NCBI GenBank assembly: GCA_004194705.1
Contig: SADC01000110.1
Location: 1 to 64,000 of the forward strand
Source: Ditylenchus dipsaci
Taxonomy: Eukaryota > Nematoda > Chromadorea > Rhabditida > Anguinidae
Length of the DNA: 64,000 nt
Direction of reading: 5' to 3'
Shown: piece after piece, positions 58,001-64,000 of the stretch
Position numbering within the stretch: the first letter of the stretch is position 1
Layout: each line of letters begins with the position of its first letter
Notes under the pieces: generated by a model
Told to the model about the DNA's origin: nothing
The model's database searches: none
Seen by the model: only the letters and a program-made list of their open reading frames with translations
Translations under genes and position numbers: made by a program

Positions 58001-59553
58001 AAAAAGTAAAAAGTGGCAGAAAAAAGCCAAAAGGTGGCAGAAAAAAGCTTCGTCCGAAAAGTATTGGGTCAAAGTATTACGGTGCATATCATCCAGATGA
58101 TGGTAAACACACTAATATTTACCTTGCATCCTGGACGAAGAAAGTCTAGAAGATGAGGTATTGCCTTGTGTTCAACAGCTTTGATTTCATCTCTACCATC
58201 GGAGAGAACTATATGAATGCGACTCGAAGCTGCCTCAAATAAAGATGTTAAATCAAGAAAAATCGAGCTAATTACAATCGTATGAAAATTACGGACCGTA
58301 TCTGGATATTGAAACACGTCATTATCATTCTTTTCATAGACCAGCTGCTTTAATTCAATAGGCAAGGGAGAATCACCACCGAGCACAGAAACCACCTAAA
58401 ACCAAGATGGATTTCCCATATTGTTTCAGTAAAAAAAAAAGACTAACCTGTAAAACAATTACACCATTTAATGTATTGCCACTAATGGCTTCCTTGAGAC
58501 ATGGAAGAGTACTTTCACCGATATCTGAGTATAGCCATTGTTCGAAGATAATGCCACTGTGAAATGTTTTGTCCGCCTGAAAACAAAAAATTAATTTTAT
58601 TGACCGTATTAAAAAAGTTGATTACCCTGGACGTAGAGATATATTTCACAGCGCATTCAAGCCATTCTTGTCTAATCCGAATATGGTACTGAGAAAAGAA
58701 CGCAGCCAAATCACCAAGTGAGGAAGTAGAAGTCGCAGCCAAAGGCGGCCTAATTTCAACATCGCCACCGAGCACTTGACCTGCAATCTACCATCCATCA
58801 AATTACAGGAGAAACAAACTTGCTGACAATTGTTTGGTTCCAGTAAGAAGATGCCTTGAGTCACACCAATTGCGCCATACAATAGAACCTAAAAGCGAAA
58901 TATGAGCTGCACATACTATCTACAAGATGTATACCTTGCATCCAGGACGAATAAGTGCTGATAGATACGGTATCGGATTGTGTTCAACAGCTTTGACTTG
59001 ATCTCTCCCATCAGAAAGTACCATTTGAATTCGATTAGAACCTGCCTAAGACTGGATGCGTAAACCCAAATATCAAATAGAAACTTATACATTTCGACGG
59101 AAGTTATGAACTTCGCTTTCGTATTGGAATTTCGAGCTATCATTTGCTCTATATGGCAGCTGACTTGATTGACTGTGAAACGAAGATCCATCATCGGCTG
59201 CGGAAACCACCTAAAATCAGGTAGATAAATAAATAATTTTCAATGAGAAATAACTTGCCTGTAAGACAATTACACCATTTAATTTTTTGCCATTGAAGAC
59301 ATTCTTTAGACATGGAAGAGTACTTTCACCGATATCTGAGTATAACCATTGTTCGAAGAGCATGCCATTGTAGCGCGTTCTGCTTGTCTGAAAAATTCAG
59401 CGAAATATCGCGCTTTATTCATGCGAAAAGATGCCAAGATACCCCGGATACAGAGAGATAGTTTATAGCGCATTCAAGCCATTCTTGTTTCAGTCGAATA
59501 TGATTTTCGGTAGCAAAATAGTCAAGCAAAGTAGTCGTCATTATGTCATTCAT
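55081..59553 (-). CDS. Tandem-module RMI1-like (OB-fold) protein, at least three repeats
   Basis: Exons: 59553-59443, 59387-59259, 59210-59091, 59045-58935, 58888-58828, 58780-58626, 58576-58448, 58395-58276, 58233-58123, 56353-56294 (or to 56290), 56246-56071, 56027-55899, 55358-55239, 55191-55081; about 549 codons. Each module: IRLKQEWLECAINYL helix (DUF1767-like), FEQWLYSDIGESTLPCL, LNGVIVLQVVS, IQMVLSDGRDQVKAVEHNPI, PYLSALIRPGCK, LLYGAIGVTQGIFLLEPNN, QVLGGD. This order matches the N-terminal module of RMI1, which through its OB fold binds Topoisomerase III and BLM-type helicase. The QVLGGD exon of one module continues into the QEWLECA helix of the next, so the modules are fused. Repeated exons have identical lengths (129, 120, 111). 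Module 3 lacks its LLYG exon in the window. Exon 2's donor is GC. The first AUG is taken as start; no 3' end seen. Confidence 0.8.
55372..55860. mobile_element. Tigger-like foldback MITE in an intron of the RMI1-like gene
   Basis: cagtctactctcgataaagt and inverse ending gagagtagactg; inner arms gttcttatcggttatccgca/tgcggataaccgataagaac. Lies between exons 55899 and 55358. Confidence 0.82.
56576..56640. mobile_element. Tigger-like fragment
   Basis: cagtcaaatatcgataatat at the left and aagtatcgaggtctgact at the right; short, eroded. Confidence 0.5.
56875..57231 (+). pseudogene. Mutator-like transposase C-terminus with SWIM zinc finger
   Basis: After a TTTCAG acceptor the frame reads about 60 residues ending in the SWIM signature CSCFKGMKGRVFCKH (CXC..CXH). 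A second exon, about 57121-57231, encodes IPIGGKRKRG then a basic run, KALVVDE and stop, as at the C-terminus of many Mutator-like transposases. The phase between the two exons does not match with simple splicing, and the DDE domain is missing, so it is a remnant. Confidence 0.6.
57302..57461. mobile_element. Tigger-like MITE, TA duplication
   Basis: cagtcgagtggcgatataac and inverse gttatatcgagactcgactg, TA at 57300-57301 and 57462-57463; extra internal gatataacgcgaccc copies. Confidence 0.87.
57567..57952. mobile_element. Foldback element inside the right array
   Basis: atcgattaccgacggtcaat and inverse attgaccgtcggtaatcgat; arms of about 160 bp (gatcaaaatcgtcaa; gggtcgac). Confidence 0.82.
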
Positions 59554-60142
59554 TTCTGAAATATAGCAGATGAATTACGTAAGACACTTAGTTTCTATAG
59601 AACAAGACGGTCTGGCTATCGAAGTAATCAATACCACGCTATGAAACATCAGAACAATACAATGACAGATGGAGGTGCTAACCGTTTATGGCTCTATCAC
59701 AATTGTAAAGCCCTAGTGTCCAATGATTGAGAAGAAATTCCATGTTTTTTAACGCGGGAAGGGCTATAAACTTTTTTGTTCATAAATTTGTTTTTTCTTT
59801 CGGTCACATTTTGTAGCTAAATTCAGAGCTACCCAATAAAAAAGTGTAAATGTAAACGTAAATGTTTTCAGTATTTGAAGGTTATGGGTATATATCTCCC
59901 GACATTTATCTCCCCAGCATGGTTCTCAAAATATACAAAATGCCAAAATCTATACAAAATCTTGACCTTAGTTAACTATTCAAATCTATACAAAATTTGA
60001 CTAGAAATTTTGTATAGATTTTGTATAGATTTTGTATAGGTTTTGTATAGGTTTGTATAGCTTTTCACAGTTGTCTTGTTTGAGACTATTTTATGTATTC
60101 CAATCAAATTATCTTTCTCCGACCTTCAGGTAGCATCTTGAA

Positions 60143-62394
60143 ATGGATTTTGAGCAATCTGAGCATAATACTTTGCGTGGTAGCCCAAAAGAGCGCCGTG
60201 TGAAGGTTGGTTCGAAGATTACGCTTTTTACCCTATATAAGCTCTGTTCATAAAAAAACGTAGATCTCATTCGACCAAGGAAAGCATTCTACGAAGCCTT
60301 GGAAAGGAAGCAAAAGCTATGGGTACAGATATGACATGCTGTTGGAAAATGCCAAGGAAACTGAGATGGTCATCTGTAACTTTGAGGGATGTCGTACAAT
60401 TTTCGCTAAGACTGGATGTGGAGGCCTAAGGTTGGTTACAATTATTTTTTTACAGTTTTTCTTTCAATTGCGGCAGTGTTTTAAGGCATCATTTGAAGAC
60501 TCATGAAGTGGCCGTTGCAATTTCTCAGGCAGCTGTAGATGAAGCATTATTGAAGTTTGCCGTATGCTCTGGCCAACCAATGAGCATTGTCGGAAATACA
60601 CACTTTATTTCGTTTCTACAAGCATTTGGGAATTTCTGGTGAATTTTGAGCTTTTCGGATTACATCTTACCCAATTCGTTTATAGGGTCGAGAGCAAAGA
60701 AGCTGGTCATTTGAAACAAGCCAAAGATGTACTACCTTCTGCCAACACTCTCAGTTCTCGATTGGATACCGCCCTTGAATCTGTCAAAGAAGGAATTGTG
60801 AAAAAGCTTGCAACATTGAAGACGAATGGAGGAAGTCTAACGCTCGACTTTGCAAAAAATCAGGTGGATTACATTGCAGTCACAGCACACTTTATCGATG
60901 ATGACTGGTAGGCGCAGTTGCGTTGTCTTTAACTATAACTTCGGCTGATATTCCACGTGTTTAGGAAAAAAGATGATTTTGTTCTGCTCTTTGAACCATT
61001 GCCCCTGGGGATGACAAAAACAAGCAATAATGTCCGCTTCCTTGTTGAAGAAAAGCTTTCTGAACTTGGGATGAGCGCTCAGGATCAAAGGAAGCTCTAC
61101 ATCACTACCGACGAAGGAAGTAACGTCGACAAGCTCGGAGGTCATAATCATGTGCCCTGCATCTGCCATATTGGAGCTACCATCGCAAAGCACACCACAG
61201 TTCCATACAAGAAAACTGCGTTTTGTCCAATGAAGTTAAGATTGCAATAGCAGAAGTTGAAGGCGATCTAAAATCGTTAGAGCGACTGGTTATAAAACTG
61301 AGGTCAATTCTTGGAGGATATCTGATTTGCTTAATATCATGCGTTTTTTAGGCAGAATGACCAGATAAAGGCTAAAGCAAGTGCAGCACTAAGAATGCCG
61401 GTAGAAACTCGCTGGTTCAGCTACTATAAGATGGTCAGTGCTGCTTTCAAAAATCGTGAGCTTTTGGAAGAAGTTATTGGAGAATTCAGTCCAAGTTACG
61501 CCACTCATCTATGCCTATTGCTAAGCCGAATACGTCTAAGAGAGTACTTGGAAGTGCTGAAGCCGATCAAGAAGATGGTCGTTGCAATGGAGGTAGTTTG
61601 CTTTTTTGCAAACTTATTTCAGTACTTTGACCATGCAATTTAGGCAGAGAAAGAGCCAACTGCCAATAATCTACTTCCAAAGCTTGCAGAGATCTGGCTT
61701 CATTTGAAGAAGAAAAGTCAGATGTTAGAAGGAAATTCATTCTATGGTTTAGCGCTAGCAACAGCAGCAATGGAAGCATTTCAGAGGAAAGTGGGCGACT
61801 TCTCAACTAACTGGCTGGCATCTGGAGGAAAGTTAAACAAAGAGCTTGTCGTTTGTGCCGCTTTCATGGACCCATTCGTGCATTTGCAACTGGAGAACGT
61901 CTGCGAAAAAATTCCTGGACTGGATTATGAACAAGTAAACCAAACAGTTTCATTCGATTTTTCAGACAAGTAGTTTTAGCTTAAGACAGTCGTCCTAGAA
62001 AAAGCAAGTCAGATATCACCTGAGGAAGCATGTGACCAGCCACCTTCAAAACGTGCATCGTTCTTCCAAAGCAATAAGCCTACTGTTGTTGAGCAAGAAT
62101 TTAAAGCCTACTCTGTTATGTGGGACGAAGATCCACTAACATTTTGGAAATCAAATTCAAAGGTCATTTTTATAATCTTAGTTTCTGAAATAATTGTTTT
62201 TTTATTCTCAGTACATGCCTCGTCTTGCTCGGCTTGCAAAATGGGTACTGTCTGTACAAGCATCAAGTTCAGCCAGTGAGAGAGCATTCAAAGAGTTGCG
62301 ATGCGTCCTTGGAGACTTTGCAAGAAATCGACTCAATCCGAATAGGACCGCTTCCCTCGTTCAGTTAAGAAATTCCTTCATGAGAACAATTTAG
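60143..62394 (+). CDS. hAT transposase, nine exons, one frameshift
   Basis: Exons 60143-60205, 60264-60430, 60477-60638, 60686-60907, 60965-61302, 61352-61592, 61644-61934, 61980-62162, 62212-62394. N-terminal BED finger: CNFEGCRTIF then LRHHLKTH. Catalytic core: first acid in LTLDFAKNQVDYIAV preceding AVTAHFIDDDW; second in YITTDEGSNV followed by HVPCICH; MPVETRWFSYY; third acid in SASERAF. C-terminal dimerisation region: DPLTFWKSN, YMPRLARLAKWVL, ARNRLNPN. Every known hAT landmark is present. Exon 5 is 338 nt where 339 would keep the frame, so the reading frame breaks between about 61195 and 61240: one base lost, or a sequencing error. AATAAA at 62457. Reactions: cut-and-paste of the surrounding element. 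Confidence 0.85.
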
Positions 62395-62464
62395 TCTTTG
62401 AATTTAGTCTGAGAAGAATATTGTTTTTGTCGTTTTGTCATTCATATTTCCGAATCAATAAAAT

Positions 62465-63029
62465 ACACGGTGACTATAGCGCTGAGTAGCGTGGTAAATG
62501 TAGCTAGGTAAATATAGGCTAAACATACTTATGTACATTTAATAGTTTGTTACCACAACTGGAACAATTGAGACGCTAGACATTAGTAGCTATATTCCAA
62601 GGTGACACTAGCTGGATACCTAGACATAGTCACTCAGATACAGTTTTCTATGTATCACTACCTGAGTTCAACCACTGCACACAAGGATTTTGATATGAGC
62701 ACTTGGTTAGCACAACCTGACCACCTGGGTACCACTTTTCCTACCCTAATACCTAGAACTCTGACCTTAATGCACGGTATGGCCACCTGGATAATGTGGA
62801 GACCAGCCTCAGAGATATTGAAAGTCCATTTTATCGAGGGTCTGTTATATTAGGAGGCGAATGTAGTATTGAAGTCTGAGTACTAACACTTGGTACCAGT
62901 TCCTGGTTATCACCACCGAAGTAATAGAGACCAGGTGTTTTCGCTCTTTGTTCGCATTTCAACCACACCCCCAACAGCAAATAACTGAATAAAACTACAA
63001 AAATGATTATTGGATGCCACCTGAAGGTT
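62465..63029. other. Non-coding 3' part of the hAT element
   Basis: 62590-62830 has loosely repeated accacctg(g/a)gtaccac-type units; a Tigger-like scrap (ttttatcgagggtctgttat) is at 62830. No gene. Confidence 0.5.
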
Positions 63030-63403
63030 CGACAATGATAATTTGATTGGAATACATAAAATAGTCTCAAACAAGACAACTGTGAAAAGCTATACAAACC
63101 TATACAAAACCTATACAAAATCTATACAAAATCTATACAAAATTTCTAGTCAAATTTTGTATAGATTTGAATAGTTAACTAAGGTCAAGATTTTGTATAG
63201 ATTTTGGCATTTTGTATATTTTGAGAACCATGCTCCCAGCATATATCTCCCCACATTGTCCCACAAACGAATTACGTAATTCGTTTGTCCCAAAAAGTGC
63301 ACTTTTTCAATATCGCGCCAAAGGACGGTCGGTATCGAAATCAATTTTTTCTCCTATATATTTTCATTGTTTTTATTTGTGTGTTAACATAATTTATGTT
63401 TAG

Positions 63404-64000
63404 ATGAGAGAATTTTCGTGGACTAACTCTGATGTGATTGGGTGGCTTCAAGGGCTGAAAGACAAATTGGTTTCTTTAACTGAAGTTATGCAATTCTTCA
63501 AAGACGAGTTCAATGTGACGAAAGGAAAGAGGGCAATATACAATCACATGCCGGAAACTGCCTCTGAAGAAGTATTCATCGACAAGGATGAAGTTTTGTA
63601 AGCTTCTGCAAATTTCCTTTGTATTAACTGTTGTTTCAGAAGCCTGCACTCAAAATACGGCAATGAATTGAAAGCGATCAAAAAAGGCGACAAATTTCGA
63701 GTCTACACGATGAAGATACGTGGAATTTACGAATGCATTGACTGCAAGCAGTAAGTTATACCTATAAGTGTGCTATCATAAATTTAACCCTGTGATTAAG
63801 TTTCAGCCAAGACGAACGACCAGTTCTTCTGCCATTGCTATTCGAGAAGCGTGGCCGTTATAAGCTTAACAAAGGGGTCCATCACTCTATCTGTTTCCTT
63901 TGGACAAAAAATGAGTGTGACTACGAGGAAGCGGAGATGAGCGCAGCAGAAGATGCTTTCACAACAAAGGTAGCCCTGATTTTTTGCTATTTTCACGGTT
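63404..64000 (+). CDS. Hypothetical protein with putative zinc-binding segment, runs off the window
   Basis: ATG at 63404; exons 63404-63597, 63640-63750 and 63807-63969 with phases agreeing and GTAAGC, GTAAGT and GTAGCC donors; at least 156 residues so far. No signal peptide. The third segment has IYECIDCK followed 33 residues later by VHHSICF, a CX2C..HHX3C pattern broadly like the FLYWCH/Mutator-type zinc domain at 49278, and an acidic tail (NECDYEEAEM). It begins 162 bp outside the hAT element, so it is not part of it. Could be another transposase N-terminus or a host gene; not recognised. Confidence 0.65.

Larger units (their letters stand above)
56685..58047. mobile_element. Array-ended element enclosing a Mutator-type remnant
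   Basis: Left 56685-56815: about six copies of ttttttctgccaccttttac. Right 57520-57560 and 57958-58047: inverted copies (aaaaggtggcagaaaaaag), split by the foldback 57567-57952. Between are the SWIM exon and the 57302-57461 MITE. It lies in the intron between RMI1-like exons 58123 and 56353. Confidence 0.75.
59913..63242 (+). mobile_element. Near-complete hAT transposon with long terminal inverted repeats
   Basis: Left TIR about 59916-60115 and right TIR about 63030-63234 are near-perfect inverses: agcatggttctcaaaatata, then tatacaaaat repeats, cacagttgtcttgtttgaga, and aatcaaattat. The 8-mer cccagcat abuts both ends (59913-59920 and 63235-63242); because it overlaps the first bases of the left TIR the exact boundary is uncertain. 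The interior is the transposase gene plus about 560 bp of degenerate repeats. Flanking atatctcccc repeats are host sequence. Confidence 0.85.

Overview
The window is eukaryotic, AT-rich and crowded with transposons. The best-supported genes are split by short introns, mostly about 40-60 bp, with GTRAGT-type donors and TTTTCAG-type acceptors. Three independent cues point to a nematode: a secreted two-repeat pepsin-inhibitor-3 (aspin-type) gene, a family I know only from nematodes; interstitial TTAGGC repeats, the nematode telomere unit; and the TTTTCAG acceptors. I cannot name the species. No sign of bacterial, plasmid or phage organisation was seen.

Layout. 1-10 kb: a small CCHC zinc-knuckle gene (1095-1767, +), nested DNA transposons, a transposon-interrupted degraded gene (3594-4852, -) and an unknown two-exon gene fragment (9633-10054, -). 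10-16.8 kb: foldback elements and array-ended elements plus a BED-finger hAT fragment (13141-13632, -). 16.9-23 kb: the pepsin-inhibitor gene (16877-18207, +) and a P/Q-rich gene (19375-22913, +) whose large intron carries a nested foldback/MITE insertion. 24.6-35.3 kb: a large minus-strand gene of at least 12 exons encoding four spaced C2HC/C2H2 fingers and a long H/Q/N-rich exon, with many transposons in its introns. 35.3-47.6 kb: no convincing gene, only foldback and mariner/Tigger-like MITEs, and a TTAGGC-bearing tandem repeat lying in the loop of a long palindrome. 47.6-54.7 kb: a Polinton-type integrase tail, a 157-bp satellite next to a tRNA-like sequence, a Mutator-type N-terminal fragment and more MITEs. 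55-59.6 kb: a minus-strand gene that strings together at least three RMI1-like N-terminal modules (helical QEWLECA segment plus OB fold) in one continuous exon chain. 59.9-63.2 kb: a nearly complete hAT transposon with about 200-bp terminal inverted repeats and a nine-exon transposase carrying one frameshift. 63.4-64.0 kb: the first three exons of an unknown gene that runs off the window.

Two themes stand out. First, the fused RMI1 modules: known RMI1 proteins carry one such module, which binds Topoisomerase III and BLM-type helicase in the dissolvasome. Second, a recurring transposon design in which both ends are short tandem arrays in inverted orientation, each family with its own 14-20 bp motif, one of them enclosing a SWIM-domain Mutator-type transposase remnant. 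Several insertions have clear target-site duplications, and one has an empty-site copy in the same window, so relative ages can be read directly. Exon models were made by eye from splice signals and reading phase; no alignment or transcript was available.
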